Shown here piece after piece: positions 25,738 through 38,077 of a stretch of 64,000 bases of DNA. The notes under the pieces are model-generated. The model was not told the DNA's origin. It searched no databases and saw only the letters and a list, made by a program, of their open reading frames with translations. The stretch lies in contig PQWQ01000008.1 of NCBI GenBank assembly GCA_002943765.1, forward strand, positions 1,240,001 through 1,304,000, written 5' to 3'. This DNA comes from Psoroptes ovis. Its lineage: Eukaryota; Arthropoda; Arachnida; Sarcoptiformes; Psoroptidae. Within the stretch, counting starts at the first letter, position 1. Each line of letters begins with the position of its first letter. The position numbers and the translations under genes are program-made.

Positions 25738-27805
25738 ATGCCTTCAGACGCTAAAAAGAAACGTGATGCAAAGAAAAAAGAGCTGGCCAAAAGTAAACAT
25801 AGTAATGCTAAGAATAAAGACACTAACAAAGAATCAAGTAATAATGTTGATAAAAATGGTACAACAAATCATTCTGAATCATTAATCAATAATAATGGTG
25901 ATGATAGCAATTATATTAATAATAAGAATGATTTACCATTAACTGCTGAAGAAGAATTGGTGAGAAAATTGGAAAATGATATGAGATTAAATGCCGAAGC
26001 TCGTTCATCGACCGGTGTGCTTGGTATACATCCACGTTCTCGTGATATTAAAATTGATAATTTTTCCATTACGTTTCATGGTGTTGAGCTGTTATCCGAT
26101 ACCAAGATTGAATTGAATTGTGGCCGTCGATATGGTTTGATTGGTTCGAATGGTTGCGGTAAATCGACATTTCTTTCTTGTCTTGGCCGTCGTGAAGTAC
26201 CGATACAAGATCATATTGATATTTATTATTTAACACGTGAAATACCACCATCAGAAATGACTGCATTGGAAGCCGTACTGAATGTTGATCAAGAACGTTT
26301 AAAACTTGAAGCATTAGCCGAAGAATTAGCACAATATGATGATGATGAAAGTCAAGAACGTTTGATTGATATTTATGATCGTTTAGATGAAATCGATGCC
26401 GATAAAGCTAAATCTAAAGCAGCATACATATTACGTGGTCTAGGTTTCGATGCTAAAATGCAAGAAAAAAAATGTAAAGATTTTAGTGGTGGTTGGCGAA
26501 TGCGTATAGCATTAGCACGTGCATTATATGTTAAACCACATTTATTGCTGTTAGATGAACCGACAAATCATCTTGATTTAGATGCATGTGTATGGCTTGA
26601 AGAAGAATTGAAAACATATAAACGAATATTGGTTATTGTTTCACATTCACAAGATTTCCTAAATGGTGTTTGTAATAATATTATTCATTTAACTAATTGT
26701 AAATTGAAATATTATACTGGTAATTATGATGCATTCGTTAAAACACGACTAGAATTATTAGAAAATCAAATGAAACGTTATAATTGGGAACAAGCACAAA
26801 TCGCTCATATGAAAGTAAGTCCATTAAATATTTACTCTTGTTTATGATAATTATATTAAACTATTCCTCCCACACGATAGGATTACATTGCACGTTTTGG
26901 TCATGGTAGTGCTAAATTGGCAAGACAAGCACAAAGTAAAGAAAAAACATTGGGCAAAATGATCGCTGGAGGACTGACCGAACGTGTTATCAGTGATCGT
27001 AATGTATCATTTTATTTTCCATCATGTGGAAAAATACCGCCACCAGTTATTATGGTACAAAATGTATCATTTCGTTACAGTGATCAAACACCATGGATTT
27101 ACAAAAATCTTGATTTCGGTATCGATCTTGATTCACGTGTAGCACTAGTTGGTCCTAATGGTGCAGGAAAATCAACACTACTGAAAATATTATGCGGTGA
27201 ATTAGTGCCGAACGAAGGTTTAGTGCGTACACATTCACATTTGAAAATAGCACGTTATCATCAACATCTTCATGAACAATTAGAATTAGATATATCGGCA
27301 TTAGAATATATGATGAAAAGTTTCCCCGAAGTAAAAGAAAAAGAAGAAATGCGTAAAATTATTGGCCGCTATGGTCTAAGTGGTCGACAACAAATTTGTC
27401 CCATTCGACAACTGTCCGATGGACAACGTTGTCGTGTTGTATTTGCATGGTTAGCATGGCAAGTACCACATTTATTATTACTAGATGAACCTACCAATCA
27501 TTTAGATATGGAAACAATTGATGCGCTGGCTGATGCTATCAATGAATTTGAAGGCGGTATGGTATTGGTTAGCCACGATTTTCGTTTGATTAGTCAGGTA
27601 ATTATTCAATTTTCGATGGAAATTTCGATTTCAGTCATTTAATCACTTTTGTTCAATTTTTAACTTGATACCATTTGTGCTAATACAGGTCGCTGAAGAA
27701 ATATGGATCTGTGAAAATCAAACCGTCACCAAATGGAATGCAACTATACAAGAATATAAAGAATTTTTACGTGCAAAAATATTGAAAGAAAATCAAAAAG
27801 TTTAA
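25738..27805 (+). CDS. ABCF2: ATP-binding cassette subfamily F member 2
   Basis: A soluble twin-ATPase of the ABCF (GCN20-like) group, associated with ribosome function rather than transport. Exons 25738-26814, 26881-27597 and 27689-27805 with phase 0 introns of 66 and 91 bp give 636 residues, close to the human protein. The basic N-terminus MPSDAKKKRDAKKKE matches the family start, so I prefer this ATG over upstream in-frame Met codons. The first cassette has Walker A GSNGCGKST (about residue 136), signature FSGGWRMR and Walker B LLLLDEPTNHLDL. The linker arm is charged. The second cassette has GPNGAGKST, LSDGQRCR and LLLLDEPTNHLDM followed by SHDFRLISQ. No transmembrane segment. All ATPase motifs are intact. 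Confidence 0.96.
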
Positions 27806-28412
27806 ATATGTCGATTCAAGCAACAATCACTATTGAAACATCAAAGGGGTTGCAAAGATTATTTAATTAATGATTGAAATGAAATTATTGAAATGATGAA
27901 TGATTGATTGGCTTCAAGCTTTACAATATTATTTTTTCTAGGGAAAAACAATTTAATTTTTAAATTTTCTTAATTCTTAAATCTTGATAATTATTATTAT
28001 TATTTTTCATTATTTCAAATAATTTATGAAATTTTATTCATTCTTAAGGCGAAACAAACAAAAAATTTCTTTGAAACAATTTCGCAATTAAATATTTGAT
28101 TAAAGTTTTAAATTTTTAAAAATGTCAAACGAACAATTTTGTTGACAATTGAATTGTTTTAAATGGAAATTTTTTTTTTTCGAAATCATTAACACCAATC
28201 AATAATGAACACGTAATCATTGACTGTTAGTCTGCTGTGGTGTGTGTGTTGGTGTATTTGCATATTTGCCTATATATTCGAATTGATATAATAATAATTA
28301 CACTTGAAAATTCAATTTCAATCGTTTTCACTTGGATTTTCGATTAAATTCAGCTTAATTTAGTCTGATTTAGTTCATAATTTTCCCGTAAAGATTTTCC
28401 GCTTTTGAAAAA
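27806..28412. other. Short intergenic spacer
   Basis: ABCF2 3' side and the upstream region of the ERp29-like gene, same strand. AT-rich with a CA/GT-rich stretch near 28240; no gene, hairpin or known motif seen. Confidence 0.5.
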
Positions 28413-29292
28413 ATGAACAAAATGAATGCATTTCTTGTGATATTTCAATTGTTTCTACTATGTCAAATGGCCATAATTCGAGCCGAATTAATCGAAACAA
28501 TCACCAAACTTTCATATTATAATTTGAAAAAGGTTTTTATTCGGAATTTGAAAATTTTAATCGATTTTTGATCAGTTAATTAATCAAAATTTTAATTAAT
28601 CAAAGATTGTCACAAAATTTCCCGTTGTTTTAATAAAATTTGATCAAAATTATCCAATCGATGGTGAACTACATCAAGAATATCGACAATTGGTGAATGA
28701 TACACGTATGAACGATGAAATATTTGTTGGACAATTTATTGTACCTTATTCGACTTTTAATGACGACAATGAATCGAATGACCGAAAATTTGTTGAAGAA
28801 TCACAATTAGCGAAATCGCTGAACATATCTTCGCATTCAGATTTACCAGCAATTTGGCTTTATACCAAAGGAAATTTTGATAATCCTTTGAAATTTTCGA
28901 ATCGAAAATTTGATTCATATGAATTACGACAATTCATACGTACAAATACAGCCTTAGACCTACGGTTACCGACCAAATTCGATGGCGAAATTGATGAATT
29001 TTTCAGTGAAAAAAGTGATGAAAACAGGCGAAAAATCTTTGAAAAATTATCGAAAGAAAACCATGAAAACCTTGGTAAATATTTGCTGAAATTAATCGAA
29101 CGTATTCTGAATGACCCTGATCACCATGTGATCATCAAAAATGAATTCAAAAGACTCAAAAATTTACTCGCAAATCGTTCGAAAATATCCGATTCGAACC
29201 GGCTGAAGATACGTGATGAATTGAACATTGTTGATCGTATACGTTCGTATTATGGTGATGAAATACCCTCGAATGACAAAGATGAATTATAA
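28413..29292 (+). CDS. ERP29: ERp29/Windbeutel-like ER luminal protein
   Basis: A redox-inactive thioredoxin-fold chaperone of the ER lumen that assists secretory protein folding; the Drosophila relative Windbeutel escorts Pipe. Exons 28413-28532 and 28606-29292 (phase 0, 73 bp intron) give 268 residues. A hydrophobic signal peptide covers about residues 5-24. The thioredoxin-like domain follows (FPVVLIKFDQNYPIDGE, LPAIWLYTKGNFDNP), with no CxxC motif, as expected for this family. A helical C-terminal ERp29 domain spans about residues 165-255. The protein ends with the retrieval signal KDEL; vertebrate ERp29 ends KEEL. Exon 1 was found by its signal peptide and the GT-AG junction. Confidence 0.9.
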
Positions 29293-31161
29293 CCAATTTA
29301 AAAAGGGTTGAGGTGGAACATTTGCATTTGTTTTTTGTCTGGAATTCTATTCAAGTTTAATTTATTTCTTTTTTTCATTAATCTGAACAACTCTGAATAA
29401 TATTATGTTAAATTGACAATTTACTAATTCTAATTTATGATTAGCTCTTTTTGGACAAATAATTTCTTTGTGTTCAACGGGTTATTGAGTGTTTTAGCGT
29501 GTTTTGTCGGTGTCTAAATGCTGCTAATGATCATTCAGGGTTAAATGTTTATTCTGTCAGATTTTTAGTGGGAAATATTTTCAGTGGAAAACTCGATATG
29601 CAAATCGTAAATCGTTTGTATGTTTTTGACTATCGTGTATTTGAAGTGTATTGTTTGTGCTTGTTTTCTCAATTAAATTCACTTTACAATGCAAATAAAT
29701 ATGTGTATGAATCAAATCAACAGGTGATAAATATGATTTCATTATATGTCATAACAAAATGGATTTAAATTAATTTGTGGCTCATATATTTTTTCATAGC
29801 TTTGCTCTTTTTCAATCGATTTATCAGAGATTTAAATGTTTTTTTAAGTTTGTTTGTTTTGTTTTTTGTTTTTTCAAATTATCACAGCTGATGTTGATTA
29901 ATTAACAATTTCAATGATTTTTAGCAGTTGTTTGTTTACTTGTTAGTTTGACGATGTCGAATACGTGAATTTTATGAATGAATGGATAAATAAATTCGTA
30001 ACATTATTTGTTTTTGTTGATTTTTTTTCAATAATAATTAAGATCACAATTTGTTTTGCTTGGAAAATAAATTTTACATTTACTTAATAAGAATAGTTGT
30101 GCCGTTTCATTCGTTTTTTTGATGATTATAAGTGTGTTTTAACATTGACATCATAAGTTTTAAATAATGGTCACAGAACAATGTAATGATGATAAAATGA
30201 TGGATTTGGATTTGGTTGATGGATGAATATTTATTTCGAAATTAATGTTATTTTTTTCACGTATATTTAAATTAATATTTCATTTTCAAAGATCAGTACG
30301 TGATAATTTGAATGATGATAATAATATTAGTTATTATGATAATAATAAGATGATGATATCATTTTTCCATTGATGATAATAATGATGATCACAATTAGTT
30401 TTTTGTTGTTGATTAATAGGTGTTGATTAATTGTTGATAATAATGAATGAGGTTGTTTTTTGCATTTTAAGAAGTAGTAGATTTCAAAAAATAATTTGCA
30501 TTGAAGGAATGTGTGTATTGATGTGTGTGTGTATGTGTTTGTGAATTTGTAATTTGTATTGAATTATCAAATCAATCAGATTATGATAGCTTGATTAGAT
30601 TTACCATTCGAATTTAGATTGGATTAAATCTTAATTATATTCAATCATCCGGTTTTTTTTTTTTGTTATCAAAGGCAGGTGAATTTAAATTTATCAATCA
30701 TTTTGGCGTATTAAATATTAATTTTTCTTCGTATCGTTAAGATGAATTGATTGTTGAAATACAATTAATTAATTAATTAATTAATTAACACACGTGTTAT
30801 AACGTTGATCATTGATATCACAGTTGTTGTTGTTATTTCGCAAAGATATTAATTATAATTATGTTAATGATTATGTCTGTGTGTGATTAGCAATCGTTTA
30901 ATTAGTAGAATTTGATGATCAATCGATTAAGTTTCGAATTTGTTTTTCCATTTGTAGTAGAAATTTTGCCTTTGTTGATTAAATTCTAATTAATTAATTG
31001 TTGATTATCAATATTATTCTCACTTTGATTGGTCATTAATTTTTCGTTTAAATTTGTTTGAAATTGATGATCACAGATGATTATTATTATTATTTTTAAC
31101 TAAATGGTTGATGATCATTTTTGATTTCTATGTTTAAATACACGTGTGTGTTGATAGTGAA
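29293..31161. other. Convergent 3' intergenic region
   Basis: Lies between the ends of the ERp29-like (+) and F-box (-) genes and probably includes both 3' UTRs. It contains a (TTAA)n run at 30764-30788 and T-runs. The 89-residue frame at 29499 has no similarity or coding character that I can see. Confidence 0.55.
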
Positions 31162-33465
31162 TCAATTATGAATACAATTAAGATTTTTTTGCTCCAATAT
31201 TGTACGATGATAAGTGGTTTGCGGTAAAAAACCATTGGTAATTATTATCTCTGGTATTTGATTCATTTGTATTGGTTTCCATTGCCGTTTCAATGGCAAC
31301 GATACTGTATTTATAAAATTTTGTTGTGCATATTGGGATGATAAATCAAAATTAATCATTATTTCATTAACAGTGGTCGTTTGTTCATAATATAAATATT
31401 TGGTGAATATTTCGGTCAATTGAATACAACAAGATGGAAATTGAAACAGCTGCAACTGATTACCGCGTAATCTTGCCATTGCAATAATATCTCTATCGAT
31501 TGTTTCATAACCGATTACGGTCAGATTTGATAAATATTTACAACGCCAACACAACATAATCAATACGTTTGGTGTGACAATTTTCAAATGTTTTTTCGGA
31601 TTTGTTTGCAAAATATAATCAATCAATGCGAATGTTTCTAGCGTCATCGAATGTTTAATGCTTAATGTTTCAATCATATTACACAATAATTGTTGTTGAT
31701 CATTATTCGTGATATTATTTGGGGCTGATTCATTAATAAATTCCAAATAATATGCATTAAATATACGTATTGGCAAATCAGTATCAATCAATTTATCGAT
31801 AATATATTGAAAATTTCTACTTTCAAGATGCAGAAGATTAATGGTCACACGTAATTCTGGTAATTTTTCAGCTAAATCTGTCCATATCAATGGATTTAAA
31901 TCATTGTTATTATCATCATCTGCAATAGATGATGGCGATCTTGAAGATTGATGATGATAATCTTTGTTGAATCGATGTACATTAATAATCAAACATTTTA
32001 GCTGATCAATACGAATTAATGATCGGATTAAATTTGTTGTCAATAAATTAAAATCCAATGATAATTGTTGTAAATTCTGGAATTTATCAATATAAATTAA
32101 ATATTTCATTATTTGACTTTTATTAGCATTAATTTGTTGTTGATGATGATGATGCGGATATTTATAATTATAATGTTGATTATAACTGAGATATTTATAA
32201 TTATAATCATAATAATTACTATTATAAACATCACCTTTTATCGTACTTAAATGTAAACATTTCAATGTTTGATTAATCAAATGATTATTTTTGAAAAATT
32301 GTTCAAATAGCTGATCATTACTATAAATAATTTCATGTAAATCACCAAACGATACATGTTCTAATTGATTACATTTAGTAAATAAGAATCTAATTGCTTC
32401 AATTAAACCCGAGTATAATGACATGAAACGTTGATCTTGTAAACATCGTACTAATGTTGTTACAGGTACAATTGAAAATAGACGTAAATTTCTACAATTT
32501 GTATAATAAAATGATGAAGATGACTGTTTGGCTGCTTGTTTGATTGAATTTTCTTCATTATCTTTGTTGTCACTGCTATTTCCATTCGAAACACTGTTAA
32601 TTACTTTATGATCATAGATTGCCATTTCATTTTCGGATAAGAATTTAATTATTTTAATTAAATCCAGCACATTATGTGATGAATTTGGATCAAAATAAAT
32701 GGTGATTCCATGTAGAAATCTTGAACATTTTTTAATGAATAATTTTAATTGTTCATTAAAATTTTTTCGATTCGTAGTTGTCGATGTTGATAATGATGGT
32801 GATTTACGATTATTATTATTATAATTATTGCTGCTGTTGCTGTTATAATAACTAAAATTATTATTATTATAATTATAATAATTATTACTATTATAACGAT
32901 TTAAATGATTTAGATGATTCAGATGTTGTTGATATAGATATGAATCTTTCAAATGAAAAGTATGAAATCCATATGTTGTTGTTGGTGTTTGGGGTTGTTG
33001 TCGATGTTGATTATGATGTTCAATATGATTATTTTTATTGTTATTATTCAATACAAATTTATGTGGACATAGATTAACGTTTAAATATTTTTTTGGCCAT
33101 AATGTTGAATGATAAATAACCATACGCCATGATTGACATGTGGATGATGCTTGTAAACGTTCAAATGGTTGAAGATAATTGAATATTTTAAACAATATAA
33201 CTAATGGTAAATTTGCCCAATCAACATTTGGATTGATTTTAGGATTGATTATAATTGATACATTATCAAATGAATTTAATTGGAAATTAGAATTAATAGT
33301 TTTATTAATATTAGTTGCTGCTTTATTTGCTCTGGTTGTTGAGATATTATTGAAAAATTCTTGATGTTTTTTATTCAATTGTTGCTGCTCGATGTTAATA
33401 TTATGATGTTCACGGCAAATATCTTCAATATTATCATTATATTTGGCATCTGAATCACGATTCAT
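31162..33465 (-). CDS. F-box protein, FBXO33-like
   Basis: A probable substrate receptor of an SCF-type ubiquitin ligase. It is a single uninterrupted exon of 767 residues. The F-box lies at about residues 80-125 (WANLPLVILFKIFNYLQPFE, SSTCQSWRMVIYHSTLWPKK). The remainder has scattered leucine-rich-like strands (LKCLHLSTIKGD, LQQLSLDFNLL, LRVTINLLHLES) broken by Asn/Tyr/His-rich low-complexity inserts near residues 160-235. The Trp-Pro ending after the box and the ITIYFDPNS segment recall FBXO33, but the inserts make this a family-level guess; an FBXL assignment is possible. The start at 33465 is the first ATG, with open frame further upstream. A large Merlin transposon begins 343 bp upstream. 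Confidence 0.75.
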   Translation of the reverse strand: MNRDSDAKYNDNIEDICREHHNINIEQQQLNKKHQEFFNNISTTRANKAATNINKTINSNFQLNSFDNVSIIINPKINPNVDWANLPLVILFKIFNYLQPFERLQASSTCQSWRMVIYHSTLWPKKYLNVNLCPHKFVLNNNNKNNHIEHHNQHRQQPQTPTTTYGFHTFHLKDSYLYQQHLNHLNHLNRYNSNNYYNYNNNNFSYYNSNSSNNYNNNNRKSPSLSTSTTTNRKNFNEQLKLFIKKCSRFLHGITIYFDPNSSHNVLDLIKIIKFLSENEMAIYDHKVINSVSNGNSSDNKDNEENSIKQAAKQSSSSFYYTNCRNLRLFSIVPVTTLVRCLQDQRFMSLYSGLIEAIRFLFTKCNQLEHVSFGDLHEIIYSNDQLFEQFFKNNHLINQTLKCLHLSTIKGDVYNSNYYDYNYKYLSYNQHYNYKYPHHHHQQQINANKSQIMKYLIYIDKFQNLQQLSLDFNLLTTNLIRSLIRIDQLKCLIINVHRFNKDYHHQSSRSPSSIADDDNNNDLNPLIWTDLAEKLPELRVTINLLHLESRNFQYIIDKLIDTDLPIRIFNAYYLEFINESAPNNITNNDQQQLLCNMIETLSIKHSMTLETFALIDYILQTNPKKHLKIVTPNVLIMLCWRCKYLSNLTVIGYETIDRDIIAMARLRGNQLQLFQFPSCCIQLTEIFTKYLYYEQTTTVNEIMINFDLSSQYAQQNFINTVSLPLKRQWKPIQMNQIPEIIITNGFLPQTTYHRTILEQKNLNCIHN

Positions 33466-34621
33466 TTGATCACATTGATTCTGTTGTTGATTTTCAATGA
33501 GAAAAACAATTGAATTAGTTCAAATTTTCATAGAAAACCAAAAATTTCAATCAGACAAACCTTTTCATCGATGAAATAGGCGAGAATTTCATTCGTGAAA
33601 TTAATTAATTGAAGAAAATTGAAGAAAAATCGCAGATTAATCAAAGATTCAAAACTTTACAAATGTCAAAAAATATAAAACAAAGACAAAGAAATCAATT
33701 TAATTAAATTCTTTGTTTTTGTTCATTCATTTGTTTGTTTACATTTAATATTTTCTTGCTTGTCATTTCATTAATGATATTCGCCAACCAAAAAATATAA
33801 TCAAAATGGTTTATGTCAAGTAAAGAGTCTCCCGTTAGTTAGGGAGAAAAAACGATAGATGGCGTGACGGGTTTTAAAAAAAACTGAAATTTTGAAAAAA
33901 TATAAAAGCAAATTATAATTCTCATTCAAATTAAACATTAGAGGGACTTTATATTCTCATAGATGATTATAATTGTCGATTTATATTAAATATATGACCA
34001 TGAACATTAAATGAACGATTCCACAAATAAGAAATATTTGAATTGACTTTTTTTAAAATTCATCTGACATCAATGGACGAACTATCAGACGATTGCAATT
34101 GAAAAAAATGGTCATTTTGAGTGATGAATGCATTAATGAATGAATTAGGATAAAGAATAGATTGCTGAAAATAAATATTGAGAATTGAATCAGAAATTTA
34201 GCTCAAGATTAGTTTAATAATTTTGAATTAATTCATTAATGTTTAAAAAATTGTAGTATATGAATTAGTCTATGAAAACGAGATATTGATGCCATCATTT
34301 CAATACGGCTCTGATATGACTGTTGAAAAAACACTAGTATATAAAATCAAGATTTGAGTATGGCATCAACTTTGATGTCAAGAAAAAAATACAAGTTAAG
34401 AATAGTTGACGATAATGCTAAAAAGGCAAACAACTTATAAACAATGGACCAATGCTAAAATTAAACGATATTATCAATATTTTCGGCTTTTCGTTTTCAA
34501 TCATAAAAATCACAAAAGATGCTATTCTATACTCCTATTGATATCCAGCTCAACGATTATTTCCTATGTGTGATCAATAAGAGAACAAAATGAAAGAATT
34601 CAATGATTATGAATAATAAAT

Positions 34622-34647
34622 CTAACCTAACTAACCTAACCTAACCT
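34622..34647 (+). repeat. Interstitial telomere-like CCTAA repeat
   Basis: CTAACCTAACTAACCTAACC and the following TAACCT are made of CCTAA units with one shortened copy, the complement of the arthropod telomere repeat TTAGG. It is inside the Merlin element, not at a chromosome end. Confidence 0.7.
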
Positions 34648-35586
34648 CAAATACAAAAATTATTCATGACGATGCCAAATTAATCGTCATGAATTAATGA
34701 AATTCTTAAAAATTTTGGCTTGATGATTTTTTATGTAAAAGAAGCTAGAGTACTGGATTATGATCCTGTAACTCGATTTCGGTGCTTAGAGTGATTCACT
34801 AATGTTAATTCTCGATATTCATTGGACTCATCTTGAAATGGAATAAATTTTATATATTTGTTCTCCTTGTCATCAAAGTTTGGCCTAATCTCGATTAATT
34901 AAATTGGAATCAAATAAAGGAAAATAGTCTAACCTCAGATTCTAATTGCAGAATCTTGTCCAATCATATTTAATATGAGACAATTCAATCGAAAATTCAA
35001 AAATAAGAATTGATTATTTTAATATGTCACATTTTGTCATTCACACAGTTTTTTTTATGACTTGAATATTCATGTCAAATAAAAAACTGGAATTTGATTG
35101 ATTTCTTATAAAAAAAATAATGGAATTAGACTTCTTTGATTTTCGAATCATTGAACCACCTTGAGCCTACATAAATGGTGCACGGTAGAAAATGAAATGA
35201 AATTGATCAGTTTAAATCAGGATTTTAAAAATGGATATTGATTGGAATTCAAATCCATTAACTGTAGAATAATGAAAGTAAAAGGATTATCTATAATTAG
35301 TTGATTTGTATCTGTACAACATTGCCTATTAGTAAATCAATCAATCGATAATTTTGTAAAATAATTCATTTGATTCGAATATTCATGCTAATTAATTCAA
35401 AAAATCAATCCATATAGCTATGCATTTGATGCATACGTTTTATTTGAAAAGTTTCAAATATCATAGAAAATGTGAAATATCAAAAAAACCGGGAATTCTC
35501 GATGTTCAAATTCATTCGTTCACATTTTTGCTTCGAAAAATTTTTAATTTAATGCAAACGATTGCGAATTTAATAATTCATTGCGA

Positions 35587-36252
35587 ATTAAACCGAAGTT
35601 ATTTGAATAATATCAATTATTGCAATATATCAAAATCGTTCTTTTCAGGACGAAATCTACATTAAATCGAAGATATTTGAATAATATCAATTATTGTAAT
35701 ATATCAAAATCGTTCTTTTCAGGACGAAATCTACATTAAATCGAAGATATTTGAATAATATCAATTATTGTAATATATCAAAATCGTTCTTTTCAGGACC
35801 AAATCTACATTAAATCGAAGATATTTGAATAATATCAATTATTGTAATATATCAAAATCGTTCTTTTCAGGACGAAATCTACATTAAATCGAAGATATTT
35901 GAATAATATCAATTATTGTAATATATCAAAATCGTTCTTTTCAGGACGAAATCTACATTAAATCGAAGATATTTGAATAATATCAATTATTGTAATATAT
36001 CAAAATCGTTCTTTTCAGGACGAAATCTACATTAAATCGAAGATATTTGAATAATATCAATTATTGTAATATATCAAAATCGTTCTTTTCAGGACCAAAT
36101 CTACATTAAATCGAAGATATTTGAATAATATCAATTATTGTAATATATCAAAATCGTTCTTTTCAGGACGAAATCTACATTAAATCGAAGATATTTGAAT
36201 AATATCAATTATTGTAATATATCAAAATCGTTCTTTTCAGGACCAAATCTAC
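35587..36252. repeat. 74 bp tandem array, nine copies
   Basis: Copies start every 74 bp from 35587 (ATTAAA(C/T)CGAAG(A/T)(T/A)ATTTG), ending at 36252. Copies are almost identical; the main variant is a G or C in CAGGAC(G/C)AAATC, in the order G G C G G G C G C. The array lies about 175 bp upstream of the transposase start, inside the Merlin element. Confidence 0.9.
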
Positions 36253-36426
36253 ATTGTGAAATATAAAATAATTTAAATTAATATTATATAAAATAATTTA
36301 AATTAATATTGTACATAATAGTTTAAATTAATAGTGCATAAAATAATTGAAATTAATATTGTATATAATAATTTAAATTAATATAGTATATAATTGTTGT
36401 AATCATAATCTAATACATAATTTATA

Positions 36427-37390
36427 ATGAATAACCGGTATGTATTCATTTGATGAATATTATATTTTGCTAATTAAAATTTTTTATTTTAGTAGTCCAA
36501 GTAGAAGATCTGGTCTTTGGGATATACCAGCAACAGAAAAAGAAGCTGTTGCTTTTTTTCAGCAAAAAGGTATATTACCAAAGACCAGGAAATGTTCGAA
36601 CGGACATTTCATGAAACTTTATTTTGGGAAAAAAATTTATTGGAAGTGCACACTTAAAGCGTGTCAAGGGAAAATTGGGTTGCGCAAAGACAATTGGTTC
36701 GAGGCAACTAGACTACCTTTTGTGGTTGCGCTTCGATTTATCAAGTCTTGGTGTCAAGAATCGACATCAATCAAATTTTGTAAAGAAAATCTTGGTATGT
36801 CGAAGCAAACAACCGTAGATTGGAACTATTATATGCGTGAATTGTGTAGGTTAGATATGGAGAGCCGGCCTAATAAGAAAATCGGAGGGCCCGGTCGTAT
36901 TGTGGAAATAGATGAAAGTCTATTTTCAAAGAGACAATCACATACCGGACGTGTATTGCCTCAGCAATGGATTTTTGGTGGGATTTGTCGAGAGACAAAA
37001 GAATGTTTTCTCACCAAGGTTGAGGATCGAAGTGGCTTGACCCTACTTAATGAAATAATAAGGCATATCGAGCCCGGTACCACGATTTATTCCGACTGTT
37101 GGAGGGGTTACCAAACCTCTAGAATTGAAGCAGAAGGATATCAACATGCGACCGTCAATCACAGGTACAACTTCATTGACCCTGAGACAGGTGTTCATAC
37201 CCAAACAATCGAAAGAATGTGGGGCAGTGCCAAGTGGAGAAACAAGAGGCAACGAGGCAAGTCAAGAAATATGATGGAATCATATTTCACCGAATTCATA
37301 TGGCGACAAGATCGCAAAAACGCGAATCAAGATTTATTTGATTCATTGTTGAACCTCATTGAGGTTCATTTTCCGCCAAAATGCGATTGA
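36427..37390 (+). CDS. Merlin transposase (DDE, ISXO2-like)
   Basis: Catalyses excision and integration of the surrounding element. Two exons fit: 36427-36437 and 36493-37390, with a 55 bp GT-AG intron; the joined start is MNNRSPSRRSGLWD. The N-terminal zinc ribbon uses CSNGH and WKCTLKAC. The catalytic domain has IVEIDES (first Asp), TIYSDCWRGY (second Asp) and QTIERMWGSAKW (Glu), so all three acidic residues are present. It is about 300 residues, the normal length. The frame is intact and the termini match, so it may be active. An alternative unspliced start at 36440 would add a hydrophobic stretch and is less likely. Confidence 0.93.
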
Positions 37391-37432
37391 TGATGAGATA
37401 AAAATCAATCAATCCCATTTTGGCAGAAAATG
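37367..37432 (+). other. Hairpin at the transposase 3' end
   Basis: CATTTTCCGCCAAAATG (37367-37383) and CATTTTGGCAGAAAATG (37416-37432) pair with one mismatch across the stop codon region. It may act in transcript ending or be a scar of the inverted duplication just downstream. Confidence 0.55.
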
Positions 37433-37490
37433 GTACAATGTTTCAAATTAATTTTGCCCATAAAATTCTGCAGCCAGCCACAATAGCCAT

Positions 37491-38077
37491 TATGAAAACG
37501 ATTCCAATTTTTGTCTTGATGTTGCACCATGTCTTATTGATAACCATTTGGTATTGCTCGAATTGTTTGGTGTCTGGACCATAATTAGGATCAATGTAGT
37601 AAAGTGATTAAAAGTCGCATGCATGATATTTTTGTTTCATTTCTTACAACAGTTGTAATTGCGTGTTATCATCGATATTATTTATTTCATAAAGGCAAGA
37701 GCCACATTGATCATCTTGACATGAATCTTTTGTGTCCCCAAATTTGCCGTCATTATCCACTTGTTGATAAAATATTCGAACCGGATTGAGATAAACTTTC
37801 TGACTTTCACAATGCTATCCGCTATCCGATTTTTCTTGGTTTTGGAATCCAATCTAGAATTTATATCTTCACGTGTTCTAATCATCGGTAGATTGTTTGA
37901 TAAACCAGTCATGAATTACAATATCAAAATTTGGAACTTGTAATTGAAGTGCAAAGCAATTGGTAGCTGCTAAGAATCGTAAAGTGCAATCATTTCCAAA
38001 TGACATTGTTTTAGGCCACTTTCATAATTCATTTTTTCCAAAAAATTGTTTCCATGATGGTTATTCTGTATAGATAA
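37491..38077. other. Spacer between the inverted transposase copies
   Basis: Frames of 60-76 codons on both strands (37604-37943) show no similarity I recognise. The edges still show weak inverted similarity (AGCCATTATGAAAACGATT against AACCATCATGGAAACAATT), so the inverted repeat once reached further inward. Confidence 0.5.

Noticed and set aside
29499..29768. 89-codon open frame between ERp29 and the F-box gene
   Set aside because: No similarity, AT-driven composition, and it lies in a probable 3' UTR.
34622..34647. A true chromosome end
   Set aside because: The CCTAA run is short and lies within a transposon flanked by normal genes on both sides.
35587..36252. Regular repeats that might suggest a CRISPR array
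   Set aside because: The 74 bp units are contiguous with no unique spacers, and the context is a eukaryotic transposon.
37604..37943. Frames on both strands between the inverted transposase copies
   Set aside because: 60-76 codons, no similarity to transposase or cargo genes, and the two strands overlap each other.
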